This document shows positions 1-9,014 of a DNA stretch of 43,847 bases, in pieces. This DNA is from Lachnospiraceae bacterium. GTDB taxonomy: Bacteria > Bacillota > Clostridia > Lachnospirales > Lachnospiraceae. The DNA is taken from assembly GCA_017449745.1 (NCBI GenBank), contig JAFTFD010000052.1, positions 1 through 43,847 on the forward strand, written 5' to 3'. Every line of letters begins with the position of its first letter. The first letter of the stretch is position 1. The notes below the pieces were generated by a model. It was not told where the DNA came from, ran no database searches, and saw nothing but the letters and a program-made list of their open reading frames with translations. The translations under genes and the position numbers were made by a program.

Positions 1-120
1 CAGTGACGAGTTCAATTGCTATAGCCACCCGGACATACTTTTCGAGGCGTTTTCCGCGCTTCGACCAGTCAGTCTCGCCAAAGGTGAAATGCTCGTAAAA
101 GTGCTTAAAATAAAGGATTT

Positions 121-1599
121 CTACGAGTTCAACTTTTGTAGCAACACTATAGTCTCGATGTGCACAGTGTGCGGGAAATTATCCACCGGCTGGACCGTCT
201 TGATCTCGTACCCGCCTTCCGTGAGAATTTTCAGGTCCCTGGATAAAGTAGCCGGATCACAGCTGACATAGATCAGTTTTTCAGGCTGGACTTCCAGAAT
301 GGTATTAAGGCACTGCTCATCGCAGCCCTTTCGGGGCGGATCAACGATCACAACATCCACAACAGGCCTGCTGCCTGTTTCCGATGTGATCTTTTCAACA
401 TAGGTCGGGAGGACTTCTTCTGCTTTTCCTACCTGATATTCCGCATTCGTTATGCCGTTTCTGCGCACGTTTTCCCTTGCATTTTCAATAGCCTGAGGGA
501 TCACTTCGACTCCGTATATCCTGCCCGCATCCGATGCCAGGAACTGGGAAATGGTCCCGACTCCGCAGTACAGATCCCACACGATCTCCCTGCCTGTCAG
601 CGCCGCGAAATGCCTTACCAGGCTGTATATTTTCTCCGTCTGCTTCGGATTGACCTGATAGAACGAGAGCGGAGAAATGCCAAACGTGACCTGCTGCCCT
701 GTGTGTGAAAATACCGGACACTCTGCCTGGTCTTCCGCCGGATATTCGACATCCAGGATATGCAGGCTGTCTTTGATATTTTCCTCTCCCCACAGCACGC
801 TTGTCTCTGTACCCATGATGACATTGGTCCGGCGAGTATTGACATTAATACTCACGCTGGCCATCCCTTCGATCTGGGCAAGCCTCCTGACCAGATCATC
901 CGCTGCCGGCAGATGCTTCGCATTGATCACGAGACAGACCATGACCTGGCCGCTGTAGATCCCGTTCCTGATCAGCACATGGCGAACGATCCCCTTTCCT
1001 GTCTCCTCATCATATGCACTGACTTTGTTTTCCTCCATAAAGCCGAGGACAGCCTCCATGATCCTGCTGCAGACAGGGGCGCTGATCGGACAGGAGGTCG
1101 CCGGGATGATATAGTGTGTGCGGCCCGCATAAAATCCCGTGATCGGTTTTCCGTTTTTAGATCCTACAGGAAACTGGGCCTTATTCCTGTAATGATAGGG
1201 TTCTTCCATTCCGATGACAGGGTGAAGGACTCTTCTGATGGTTTCCTCATCAAAACCTCCGATCCGGAGAAGGTCATTGCGAACCAGTTCCTCCTTCCAC
1301 CTGAGCTGGGCGGAATAGTCCATCTGCTGGATCTGGCAGCCTCCGCACTGCCTTGCGATCGGGCAGACCGGCTGTGTTCTGTCGGGAGAGGGAGTCTGGA
1401 TCTCCAGGAGACGGGCGTATGCGAAGTTCTTCTTCACTTTCATGATCTTGGCTTTTACAACGTCGCCGATCAGCGCATCTTTGATAAACAGCGTAAACCC
1501 GTCTGCCTTCCCGATCCCTTCGCCGCTGCTGCCGATATCGTCGATCCGGACAGTGACGATATCGTCCTTATTGAACATCGTAGTTGATGATTTCTGCAT
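121..1599 (-). CDS. rlmD: 23S rRNA (uracil-5-)-methyltransferase, RlmD/RlmCD family
   Basis: S-adenosylmethionine-dependent enzyme that makes 5-methyluridine in 23S rRNA (or tRNA in close relatives). The 492-residue protein has an N-terminal TRAM domain (about 8-68) and an iron-sulfur cluster motif of spacing Cx5CxxC (Cys79, Cys85, Cys88), with a further Cys in ATSCPIS. The Rossmann SAM motif is VWDLYCGVGTIS, and the nucleophile is Cys447 in YVSCDPATLSRD. An in-frame ATG 60 bases upstream exists, but the start at 1599 is preceded by GAGG at 5-base spacing and gives the normal N terminus. The site specificity (U747, U1939 or both) cannot be read from the sequence. It lies 65 bases downstream of the yhaM-like gene on the same strand, so co-transcription is plausible. 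Confidence 0.93.
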   Translation of the reverse strand: MQKSSTTMFNKDDIVTVRIDDIGSSGEGIGKADGFTLFIKDALIGDVVKAKIMKVKKNFAYARLLEIQTPSPDRTQPVCPIARQCGGCQIQQMDYSAQLRWKEELVRNDLLRIGGFDEETIRRVLHPVIGMEEPYHYRNKAQFPVGSKNGKPITGFYAGRTHYIIPATSCPISAPVCSRIMEAVLGFMEENKVSAYDEETGKGIVRHVLIRNGIYSGQVMVCLVINAKHLPAADDLVRRLAQIEGMASVSINVNTRRTNVIMGTETSVLWGEENIKDSLHILDVEYPAEDQAECPVFSHTGQQVTFGISPLSFYQVNPKQTEKIYSLVRHFAALTGREIVWDLYCGVGTISQFLASDAGRIYGVEVIPQAIENARENVRRNGITNAEYQVGKAEEVLPTYVEKITSETGSRPVVDVVIVDPPRKGCDEQCLNTILEVQPEKLIYVSCDPATLSRDLKILTEGGYEIKTVQPVDNFPHTVHIETIVLLQKLNS

Positions 1600-1664
1600 A
1601 ATTACCTCGTTCGAGTCGTGATGCAGGTCCCCAAATATACCAGAGCAGGAATGAGTCACTTATG

Positions 1665-2606
1665 TTACATCTCTGTTTTGCGGATATTGGAATCGAGCAG
1701 GCTCTGCCATCCGAGCCAGGTCGCATCGTTTTTCTGCTCCAGGAGCTCACGGAAGATCTCCAGCTTGGCATCCGCATTGTCGGCGAAATTCAGCGCAGCT
1801 GCCTCCGCGATCGCCGGCTTTTTCGGCGAACCGTACTCGAGTTCCCCGTGGTGGGCAAGGATGCAGTGCCTGAGCTCTCCCGCCAGTACGGGAGGGAATC
1901 CAGGGATCTCCTTGATCTTCTCATCGATCATCTCAACGCCGATGATGATGTGTCCGATCAGCTGCCCTTCGTCTGTATAATCGTTCTGCGGGAAGCCGGA
2001 AAGTTCTTTGGTCTTTCCTACGTCATGGAAAAGTGCAGCTGTCAGCAGCAGGTCCCTTTTGAGGAAGGGATAAGCCTCCGCCATATAGTTGCACATTTTC
2101 ATGACACCGAGGGTGTGCTCGAGAAGGCCTCCAAGGAAGGCATGGTGCACGGATTTAGCCGCGGAAGACGTCTGGAACCGGCGGATAAATTCCTTGTCAT
2201 CGACAAAGAACTTAATGATCAGCTGGCGCAGATTCGGGTCCTTGACTGTGTTGGCCAGCTGGATCAGCTCGGAATACATAGTTTTGAGATTCTTCTCGCT
2301 GACAGGGACGTAATCCTCCGGATTATACTCCCCGTCACGGCATTTTCTTGCACGCTTGATATTGAGCTGCAGCTTCTTCTGATAGACGGTGACGTCCCCG
2401 ATAATGTCCACATAGTCCATTTCGGAAAAATCTTCGATCCCGACGCTGCCCGGATCCCAGATCTTCGCATCGATCGAGCCGGTCTTATCCTGCAGGATCA
2501 CACTCTCGTAAGGGCGTCCGTTCTTGGCCACGAGAGAGCTCTTTTTCTTGCAAAGATAAATATCATTAACACTGTCACCTTCTTTTAGATCCTGAATAAA
2601 TTTCAT
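1665..2606 (-). CDS. yhaM: 3'-5' exoribonuclease YhaM family protein (OB fold + HD domain)
   Basis: Cytoplasmic nuclease of the YhaM/CBF1 family, known to trim RNA and single-stranded DNA from the 3' end. The 313-residue protein has an N-terminal OB-fold nucleic acid binding domain (about 1-95, with SVILQDKTGSIDAKIWD). An HD metal-binding domain follows (about 160-280), with HHAFLGGLLEHT, the diagnostic HD pair in ALFHDVGKT, and a later CILAHHGELEYG. Length and order match the family. The upstream Shine-Dalgarno is weak (a GGAG then A/G-rich run), but the N terminus MKFIQDLKEGDSV is typical, so the start is secure. It lies between the rlmD-type gene and the HtrA-like gene, all on the minus strand. 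Confidence 0.92.
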   Translation of the reverse strand: MKFIQDLKEGDSVNDIYLCKKKSSLVAKNGRPYESVILQDKTGSIDAKIWDPGSVGIEDFSEMDYVDIIGDVTVYQKKLQLNIKRARKCRDGEYNPEDYVPVSEKNLKTMYSELIQLANTVKDPNLRQLIIKFFVDDKEFIRRFQTSSAAKSVHHAFLGGLLEHTLGVMKMCNYMAEAYPFLKRDLLLTAALFHDVGKTKELSGFPQNDYTDEGQLIGHIIIGVEMIDEKIKEIPGFPPVLAGELRHCILAHHGELEYGSPKKPAIAEAAALNFADNADAKLEIFRELLEQKNDATWLGWQSLLDSNIRKTEM

Positions 2607-2669
2607 TCTTTTCTCTTTTCTCCATACTGCGGTCCCGCAGCAAAATCAATTATACGATCCTTCCCGGAT

Positions 2670-4130
2670 TTACTCACCTTCCGGGAATGTCAGCCTCGGC
2701 AGGCCGCTTACTTCGATTACCGCCTCGGTATACCCGTCCATTCCCTGACGCAGGATCGTCATCGGGTAGTTTCTATCCGGTTCCGCCCCTTCGAAGAACT
2801 CCATCAGCTCCTCACACCCGCTGACCGGCTTCCCGTCGAAGGATGAAATAATATCACCGCTCTGCACGCCTGCATTCATTGCCGGTGAATCCATTTCCAC
2901 ACGCCGCACATAAGTCCCGATCGGAACTCCCTGCTCTTCATGGACCTGGGCGGGCACATCCGCCCCGTGGATCCCCAGCCGCGTCATCTGCACCCGGTTG
3001 GACATATGCTCGATCAGCGTCTTGATCTCCGAGATCCCGATCGCGCTGATCAGGTTCGCCGTATCGATCTTATTATATCCCATATCGATCCAGCCGATCA
3101 CATTTCCGGCTGTATCCGCAAGGATGCCGCTTGCCTGTGTGCTGCCGTAAATATTCGTTGTGATCAGCGTATAAGAGCTGTCGGAGATATCCAGCTGCAC
3201 TTCCGCATTTGTGATGATCCCATAGCTGACAGACCCCTGCGTTCCCATAGGAGACCCGACCGCCAGCACCTGCCTGCCCAGGAGTTCCTCCCTGGCACTG
3301 CTGCCCAGTGTTGCAGGGATCTCGGTCAGACGCGTCTCTTCAGGGATCAGCTCCCTGTCGACCCTGACAATGGCCATACTGGTGATCTGGTCCTGCGCCT
3401 GCAGAGCGCCTTCGCAGACAGCTCCGTCCGAAAAAGTGATCCTGATCGTTTCGGCACCTTTTAAGTGTTTTCCGTTTACCAGGATCAGCAATGCCTCTCC
3501 TGTATCTGCAACGATCAGGCCGCTGGTCCTGCCGCTGTTTTCAAAGATCTCTCCGGTCCAGTCGACCCCGGATTTGATACCTGTCACCGTGACAACAGAA
3601 TGGAGCACCTGCCTCATGGCATTATCCGGCGGTTCCTCTGAGACCTCAGGAACCGATCTCTGTGCCTCTTGTGCCTCCATCTGGACGGCGATCTCCTCCG
3701 AGATCTGTCTCTGCAGTTTGTGAAACAGATCCTCCCGGATACTGTCCTCGATCTGGCTGGTGTTCAGCTTGGAGATATCCAGCTGGGAAACAGCCTGGTT
3801 GACCGCCTCTTCCGCCTCTGCTTTCTGGAGATCTTTTTCCGCCGCGATCATCTCTTCAGGTGAGAGCTCTCCCTCCTGTGTTTCAGTCGGAAAAACCACA
3901 GGGTTCGGGGTCTCTGCCGGATACAGCCATGAATTCAGGACCGGTTCCAGCAGCAAAAATACCGCGCAGGCGATCGCGCCGAATAGAACAGCCAGAAAAG
4001 AAGTCGTCACAGTCCTCCTGATCAGCCGTTTTCTGTTGACAGGTCTCTGGCGGATCTCTTCGACCATGAAATCGGTATTGACTTCACCCTCGGCCAGTCT
4101 TATTCCGGTATCTCGTCTGTCTTCAGCCAT
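2670..4130 (-). CDS. Membrane-anchored S1C (HtrA/DegP-like) protease homologue with PDZ domain, catalytic triad apparently lost
   Basis: The 486-residue protein has a cytoplasmic basic N terminus, one membrane segment (about 43-64, FLAVLFGAIACAVFLLL), a Glu/Gln-rich linker with coiled-coil character (about 80-155), a trypsin-like domain (about 170-350) and a C-terminal PDZ domain (about 375-470, with VQSGDIISSFDGKPV). The fold motifs of HtrA are recognisable. However, the His region reads NGKHLKG where HtrA has NNHVVEG, which shifts the His by one. The Asp of DLAVL is Ser (TSMAIV), and GNSGGP is replaced by STQASGIL. A scaffold or sensor role is therefore more likely than proteolysis. The start at 4130 was chosen over 4142 because GGAG lies 6 bases upstream. 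It is divergent from mutS2. Confidence 0.85.
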   Translation of the reverse strand: MAEDRRDTGIRLAEGEVNTDFMVEEIRQRPVNRKRLIRRTVTTSFLAVLFGAIACAVFLLLEPVLNSWLYPAETPNPVVFPTETQEGELSPEEMIAAEKDLQKAEAEEAVNQAVSQLDISKLNTSQIEDSIREDLFHKLQRQISEEIAVQMEAQEAQRSVPEVSEEPPDNAMRQVLHSVVTVTGIKSGVDWTGEIFENSGRTSGLIVADTGEALLILVNGKHLKGAETIRITFSDGAVCEGALQAQDQITSMAIVRVDRELIPEETRLTEIPATLGSSAREELLGRQVLAVGSPMGTQGSVSYGIITNAEVQLDISDSSYTLITTNIYGSTQASGILADTAGNVIGWIDMGYNKIDTANLISAIGISEIKTLIEHMSNRVQMTRLGIHGADVPAQVHEEQGVPIGTYVRRVEMDSPAMNAGVQSGDIISSFDGKPVSGCEELMEFFEGAEPDRNYPMTILRQGMDGYTEAVIEVSGLPRLTFPEGE

Positions 4131-4213
4131 TCCGCACTCCATTGAAAAACAGGATCATACACTTCCAAAATGCGCCGTAAAAGCCGCAAAAGCAGCAGGC
4201 AGCAGTCGTTCCG

Positions 4214-4219
4214 ATTATA
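4214..4219 (-). promoter_or_regulatory. Extended -10 promoter for the HtrA-like gene
   Basis: On the minus strand TATAAT is preceded by TGT, an extended -10 (TGnTATAAT). It lies about 84 bases before the chosen start codon. No convincing -35 hexamer is seen at 16-18 bases. Confidence 0.45.
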
Positions 4220-4241
4220 ACACACCCCTGAAACTATATGA

Positions 4242-4247
4242 TATAAT
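4242..4247 (+). promoter_or_regulatory. Extended -10 promoter of mutS2, only 9 bases before the start codon
   Basis: TGA-TATAAT is a perfect extended -10 (TGnTATAAT). The ATG of mutS2 begins 9 bases after it and there is no Shine-Dalgarno, so the transcript would begin at or within a few bases of the start codon. The -35 region (AACACA at 17-base spacing) is weak, as is common with extended -10 promoters. Confidence 0.5.
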
Positions 4248-4256
4248 ACCTTTACT

Positions 4257-6668
4257 ATGAATGAAAAAGTTTTACGTATTTGTGAATACAACAAAATTAT
4301 TGAAATGCTGGCCTCCCACGCCACCAGTGCCCCCGGCCGGACGCTGTGTATGTCCCTGGAGCCGATGAGCGATGTCGAGGATATCAATAAGGCGCTCGAT
4401 CAGACCGATGCCGCCCTGGGTTACCTGTTCCGGAACGGGTCATTGAGCTTTGGCAATACGAGAGATTTCGCAGGGACCCTGAAGGCCCTGGCCGTCGGAA
4501 CGAGCCTTTCCATACCGGAGCTCCTGCATATTGCTTCTTTCCTGGAAAATGTCTCCCGGGTCAAGGCAGCGGGCGTCGCGGACGAGGATTCTCCCCTGTT
4601 CGACCTCTTCGACTGCCTCTATCCGATCACGCCTCTGCAGACAGAGATACGCCGCTGTATCCTGGCAGAGGACCAGGTAGCCGATGAAGCCAGCAGTGAA
4701 CTTCGCAGGATCCGGCGCGCAATGAGCCAGACGGAGGACAAGATCCACGCGCAGCTCGGCCGCATGCTGAATGTCACCTATTCCTCCTATATCCAGGATA
4801 CGGTCATCACCATGCGCAATGACCGCTACTGTCTTCCGATCAAATCGGAATATAAATCCCAGGTCCGAGGAATCGTCCACGACTCCTCCGCTTCCGGTTC
4901 CACCCTGTTTATCGAGCCTGCGGCGATCGTAGAGCTCGGCAACCAGTTCCGGGAGCTCCAGGTCCAGGAGAAAAAAGAGATCGAGCGGATCCTGGCAGAG
5001 CTGTCCGCCCAGGCATCGGATCATATTATTGAGATCCGCGACGATGCCGCCAATATGGCGCAGCTTGATTTTATTTTTGCCAAGGCATCCCTTGCCATGG
5101 ATATGAATGCGACCAGGCCGATCTTTAACGACCGGCATTATGTCTGCATCCGCAAAGGGCGTCACCCCCTGATCGATCCCAAAAAGGTCGTGCCGATCGA
5201 TCTGTCCATCGGCCGGGACGATGCCGGTTATGACATGATCATCATCACCGGACCGAACACGGGCGGCAAGACCGTCACGCTCAAGACGGTCGGACTGTTT
5301 GAACTGATGGGCATGGCGGGACTTCATATCCCTGCTTCCGACAGGAGCGAGCTGTCTGTTTTCCGGGAGGTATATGCGGACATCGGCGATGAGCAGAGCA
5401 TAGAGCAGAGCCTCTCGACGTTCTCCTCCCATATGACCTCGATCGTCGATATTTTAAAGCGCGCAGACAGGGAATGCCTGTGCCTGTTCGACGAGCTGGG
5501 GAGCGGCACGGACCCGACGGAGGGAGCAGCACTTGCTATTTCCATCCTGAATTTCATGCACGTGCGAAAGATCACTACCCTTGCGACAACGCATTATGCG
5601 GAGCTTAAGCTCTTTGCCATGCGCACGGAAGGCATCGTGAACGCCAGCTGCGAATTCGATGTGGAATCCCTGCAGCCCACTTACCGCCTGCTGGTCGGTG
5701 TCCCCGGAAAGAGCAACGCTTTTGCCATTTCCAAAAAGCTTGGCCTGCCGGGCTATATCATTGAGACAGCCAAAGAGCAGATCAGCCAGGAATCCCGCGG
5801 CTTTGAGGAGGTTCTGGCAGATCTGGAAGACACCCGCAGGGAAGCGGAGCGCGCAAAGGAAGAAGCCCAGCGCCTGAAAGAGCAGCTCGACAAGCGGGAA
5901 AAGGATATCCGGAACAGAGAGAACCAGATCGAAGAGAAAAAGCGCAGGATCCTGGAGGCCGCCAACGCCCAGGCAAGGGATATTCTTCAGGACGCGAAGG
6001 ATACTGCGGACAGGGCGATCTCCGAGATCCGCAGGAGCGGGAAAGGAGTCGACATCACCTCCATGGAGCACACCCGCACCGCGCTCAGGGAACAGATCTC
6101 CGACAAGAATTCGTCCCTGCAGCGCAAAGCTCCCAAAGAGCACCACAAGCAGCTCCGGGCAGAGGATCTTCAGATCGGCAGCAAGGTGCGGATCGTCTCC
6201 GCCGGCATGGAAGGGATCGTCGCGAGCCTTCCCGATAAATCCGGCAGGCTCTCCGTTCGATGCGGTATCCTGCATACCCAGACGACGCTCAAGGATCTTG
6301 TTTTTGTCACGGACGAAGAGGATCTGTATGGCAGCTCCGCAAAATCTACCAGGACCAGCGCTGTCAAAAAAGCCTTTGCGGGCAGCAGCGGAGCTTCAAA
6401 GAAGATGGACCTGTCCCGCTCCATGGCGATCTCGCCCGAGATCAATCTGCTCGGAATGACGACGGACGAGGCGATCATGGCACTGGACAAATATCTTGAT
6501 GATGCGCGGATGTCCCATCTGGACAGCGTCCGCGTCGTACATGGAAAAGGTACCGGCGCCCTGCGCAATGCGGTACAGAATTATCTGAGAAAACAGAAAT
6601 GGGTCCGTTCCTACAGAGCCGGAGATTTCGGTGAGGGGGACGCCGGCGTCACGATCGTTTATCTGTAA
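4257..6668 (+). CDS. mutS2: MutS2 family protein (DNA mismatch/ribosome-collision factor, Smr domain)
   Basis: The 803-residue MutS2 has no mismatch-recognition domain. It has the MutS core and clamp helices (1-300) and an ABC ATPase with Walker A GPNTGGKT (332-339) and Walker B CLFDELGSGTDPTEGAAL (about 405-425). A long Arg/Glu-rich coiled coil follows (about 510-600), then a KOW-like beta region (about 640-690) and a C-terminal Smr nuclease domain with VVHGKGTGALR. In Bacillus and relatives MutS2 suppresses homologous recombination or rescues collided ribosomes. The start at 4257 matches the family N terminus but has no ribosome binding site. An extended -10 lies 9 bases upstream, which suggests a leaderless message. 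The next gene downstream is the response regulator. Confidence 0.95.
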   Translation: MNEKVLRICEYNKIIEMLASHATSAPGRTLCMSLEPMSDVEDINKALDQTDAALGYLFRNGSLSFGNTRDFAGTLKALAVGTSLSIPELLHIASFLENVSRVKAAGVADEDSPLFDLFDCLYPITPLQTEIRRCILAEDQVADEASSELRRIRRAMSQTEDKIHAQLGRMLNVTYSSYIQDTVITMRNDRYCLPIKSEYKSQVRGIVHDSSASGSTLFIEPAAIVELGNQFRELQVQEKKEIERILAELSAQASDHIIEIRDDAANMAQLDFIFAKASLAMDMNATRPIFNDRHYVCIRKGRHPLIDPKKVVPIDLSIGRDDAGYDMIIITGPNTGGKTVTLKTVGLFELMGMAGLHIPASDRSELSVFREVYADIGDEQSIEQSLSTFSSHMTSIVDILKRADRECLCLFDELGSGTDPTEGAALAISILNFMHVRKITTLATTHYAELKLFAMRTEGIVNASCEFDVESLQPTYRLLVGVPGKSNAFAISKKLGLPGYIIETAKEQISQESRGFEEVLADLEDTRREAERAKEEAQRLKEQLDKREKDIRNRENQIEEKKRRILEAANAQARDILQDAKDTADRAISEIRRSGKGVDITSMEHTRTALREQISDKNSSLQRKAPKEHHKQLRAEDLQIGSKVRIVSAGMEGIVASLPDKSGRLSVRCGILHTQTTLKDLVFVTDEEDLYGSSAKSTRTSAVKKAFAGSSGASKKMDLSRSMAISPEINLLGMTTDEAIMALDKYLDDARMSHLDSVRVVHGKGTGALRNAVQNYLRKQKWVRSYRAGDFGEGDAGVTIVYL

Positions 6669-6680
6669 ATTACTAACATC

Positions 6681-6707
6681 GTGCCCTGGCACAAAATGAC
6701 AGGGCGC
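6681..6707 (+). terminator. Stem-loop after mutS2 (possible weak terminator)
   Basis: GTGCCCTG pairs with CAGGGCGC (8 bp, one G-U) around an 11-base loop. There is no U-tract, so it may be a processing or stability hairpin rather than an intrinsic terminator between mutS2 and the response regulator. Confidence 0.3.
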
Positions 6708-6768
6708 GGCATCTGCAGCATCGGAATGGATAACGGAAGCGTTTCAGGCGCTTGGAAAGTGTGAAGTC

Positions 6769-7476
6769 ATGGCTGTGACAAAACAAAAGATCCTGATCGT
6801 CGATGACGACAGTAACATCGCTGAGCTGATCAGCCTGTATCTGACCAAGGAATTCTACGAGACAAAAATAGCCGAAGACGGCGAAGAGGCTATCCGGCTG
6901 CACCAGGAATGGCAGCCCGGCCTGGTCCTGCTGGACCTGATGCTCCCCGGCATCGACGGATACCAGGTCTGCCGCGAGATCCGGGCTAAATCCCAGACAC
7001 CGATCATTATGCTCTCAGCCAAAGGCGAGGTATTTGATAAGGTCCTCGGCCTGGAGCTCGGCGCTGACGATTATATTGAAAAACCGTTTGATCCGAAAGA
7101 GCTGGTCGCCCGGGTAAAAGCTGTCCTGCGACGCTACAGCCGCCCCGCGCCTGAGCAGAGCCAGGAAGCGCCCGCCGACAAGATCGTCCGCTACAAAGAT
7201 CTGGAGATCAACCAGACCAATTACGCCGTGCTCTATATGGGGAAGCCTGTGGATATGCCTCCCAAGGAACTGGAACTGCTGTATTTCCTGGCTTCTTCGC
7301 CAAACCGCGTCTTCACCAGGGAACAGCTCCTGGACCAGATCTGGGGATATGAGTATATCGGTGATACCAGAACAGTCGATGTCCACATCAAGAGGATCCG
7401 GGAAAAGATCCACGACAGTGACAACTGGAAGATCAGCACGATCTGGGGGATAGGATACAAATTCGAGACTAAATAG
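6769..7476 (+). CDS. OmpR/PhoB-family response regulator
   Basis: Cytoplasmic transcription factor of 235 residues. The receiver domain (1-120) has the acidic pocket Asp12-Asp14, the phospho-acceptor Asp56 in VLLDLMLPG and the conserved Lys in YIEKPF. The C-terminal winged-helix DNA-binding domain (about 140-235) has PPKELELLYFLA and the typical ending RTVDVHIKRIREKI...WGIGYKF. Its kinase partner follows at once (start 10 bases after the stop), so the two form an operon. The ribosome binding site (GGAAAG) is weak. The regulon is unknown. Confidence 0.93.
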   Translation: MAVTKQKILIVDDDSNIAELISLYLTKEFYETKIAEDGEEAIRLHQEWQPGLVLLDLMLPGIDGYQVCREIRAKSQTPIIMLSAKGEVFDKVLGLELGADDYIEKPFDPKELVARVKAVLRRYSRPAPEQSQEAPADKIVRYKDLEINQTNYAVLYMGKPVDMPPKELELLYFLASSPNRVFTREQLLDQIWGYEYIGDTRTVDVHIKRIREKIHDSDNWKISTIWGIGYKFETK

Positions 7477-7485
7477 GGCTTGCAA

Positions 7486-8916
7486 ATGCGTAAGACACTG
7501 TATCTGAAATTTATATTTGCATACCTGCTCTTCGGTATTTTCGGATTCATCGTAGTTGCGACTTTCGTCTCCAATATGACGCTGGACGCCTGCAAACAGG
7601 GCGCAGCCGGCAATCTGTACCGGGAGGCGACGATCATCGCAGACTCTTATGCCGCCGATCTGTACAACTCCGAGGTCTCCCTGGAGACAGTTCACCAGCA
7701 GCTGACAGCTCTGGCCGGCTATACGAATACCGAGATCTGGATCATGAACCCTTCGGGACGTCTGGTCGTCAGGTCAGGCGAAATGATCCCTCCCAATACG
7801 GAGATCTATGTGAAAGGGTTCGATCCGGCTGAGCTGACCGGCCAGCTCTATACCATCGGCTCCTTCTGGGACAGCTTCAGCACAGAACAGCTCTCCGTCA
7901 TCGCCCCGATCACCGGCAATTACCGGACCAACGGCTACGTCGTTATGCATCTTCCGATGCAGGCCATCCTGAAAGAGGCAAACGGACTGCTGAATATCTC
8001 TTACATCGAGCTGCTGTTCATTCTGTTTCTGTCGCTGATCATCCTTATTTTCTTCACAGAGATAGTCTACCAGCCTTTGCGCAGGATCACAAAAGCCACC
8101 GAGCAGTATGCCGTCGGCAATATGCGCTATCCCCTGACCGTAGAGAGTAATGACGAGATCGGTTATCTCGCCGCCTCCCTGAGCTATATGGCCGGTGAGA
8201 TCTCCCGGGCTGAGGACGACCAGAAAAAATTCATCGCCAATGTATCCCATGACTTCCGCTCTCCTTTGACCTCGATTCGGGGATACCTGACGGCCATGCT
8301 GGACGGGACGATCCCTCCCGAGCTGCGTGAAAAATACCTGCAGCTGGTCCTGAACGAAACAGACAGGCTGACCAAGCTCACAAACGGACTGCTGACCCTG
8401 AACAACCTCGGGACCAAGGGAATGCTGCTCTCCAGAACGGATTTCGACATCAATAACCTCATCCGCTCCTGCTGCGCCATGTTTGAGCAGCAGTGCCGGG
8501 ATAAACAGATCACCCTGGAGCTGGTCCTGACAGGCGAGGAACTCTACGTCAATGCAGACCGCGATAAGATCGAGCAGGTTCTTTATAACCTGCTGGACAA
8601 TGCGATCAAATTCTCGCACAGCGATTCTTCCGTCAGGGTGGAAACGAACGAAAAGAGAAACAGGATCTTTGTCTCCGTCAAGGATTCCGGAATCGGTATT
8701 CCCAAGGAGGACCAGGGGCAGATCTTTGAGCGGTTCTATAAAACAGATCTCTCCCGCGGCAAAGACAAAAAAGGGACAGGCCTTGGCCTGTCCATCGCCC
8801 GCGAGATCATCCGCTCTCACGGTGAAAATATCAATGTCATCAGTACAGAAGGGGTCGGCAGTGAATTCGTTTTCTCCCTGCCCCGTTCCGAGCTGAATGA
8901 CCAGATCGAAGAGTGA
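7486..8916 (+). CDS. Membrane sensor histidine kinase (HAMP-HisKA-HATPase)
   Basis: The 476-residue kinase pairs with the upstream regulator. It has TM1 (about 6-28), an extracytoplasmic sensor region of about 140 residues, TM2 (about 172-196), HAMP, a dimerisation/phosphoacceptor domain with His255 in FIANVSHDFRSPL, and an ATPase domain with N box NLLDNAIKFS, G1 DSGIGIP, F box FERFYKTD and G2 GTGLGLSIAREI. The motif order is complete, so it should be active. A TTG at 7480 is in frame, but ATG 7486 is chosen because AGGG sits 8 bases before it. The signal sensed is unknown; the sensor region resembles those of other Firmicutes envelope-sensing kinases, which is inference only. Confidence 0.92.
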   Translation: MRKTLYLKFIFAYLLFGIFGFIVVATFVSNMTLDACKQGAAGNLYREATIIADSYAADLYNSEVSLETVHQQLTALAGYTNTEIWIMNPSGRLVVRSGEMIPPNTEIYVKGFDPAELTGQLYTIGSFWDSFSTEQLSVIAPITGNYRTNGYVVMHLPMQAILKEANGLLNISYIELLFILFLSLIILIFFTEIVYQPLRRITKATEQYAVGNMRYPLTVESNDEIGYLAASLSYMAGEISRAEDDQKKFIANVSHDFRSPLTSIRGYLTAMLDGTIPPELREKYLQLVLNETDRLTKLTNGLLTLNNLGTKGMLLSRTDFDINNLIRSCCAMFEQQCRDKQITLELVLTGEELYVNADRDKIEQVLYNLLDNAIKFSHSDSSVRVETNEKRNRIFVSVKDSGIGIPKEDQGQIFERFYKTDLSRGKDKKGTGLGLSIAREIIRSHGENINVISTEGVGSEFVFSLPRSELNDQIEE

Positions 8917-8932
8917 GAAATCACTCTGCAAT

Positions 8933-8963
8933 CAGCAGAAAACGCCTTCGCGTATTTCTGCTG
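8933..8963. terminator. Stem-loop between the kinase gene and greA
   Basis: CAGCAGAAAACGC pairs with GCGTATTTCTGCTG (one bulged A) around a CTTC loop. It lies between the convergent ends of the kinase gene and greA. It lacks a clear U-tract on the plus strand. A second smaller hairpin (GCGC...GCGC) follows at about 8970-8995. Confidence 0.45.
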
Positions 8964-9014
8964 TGCAATGCCTGCGCGCAAAGCGCTGCGGCATCATCGA
9001 AAGAATTAAGAAAT

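Noticed and set aside
1-120. Minus-strand reading frame (EHFTFGETDWSKRGKRLEKY...) running off the left edge
   Set aside because: It looks mildly protein-like but has no supported start codon or ribosome binding site and no recognised family. The stretch is too short to call.
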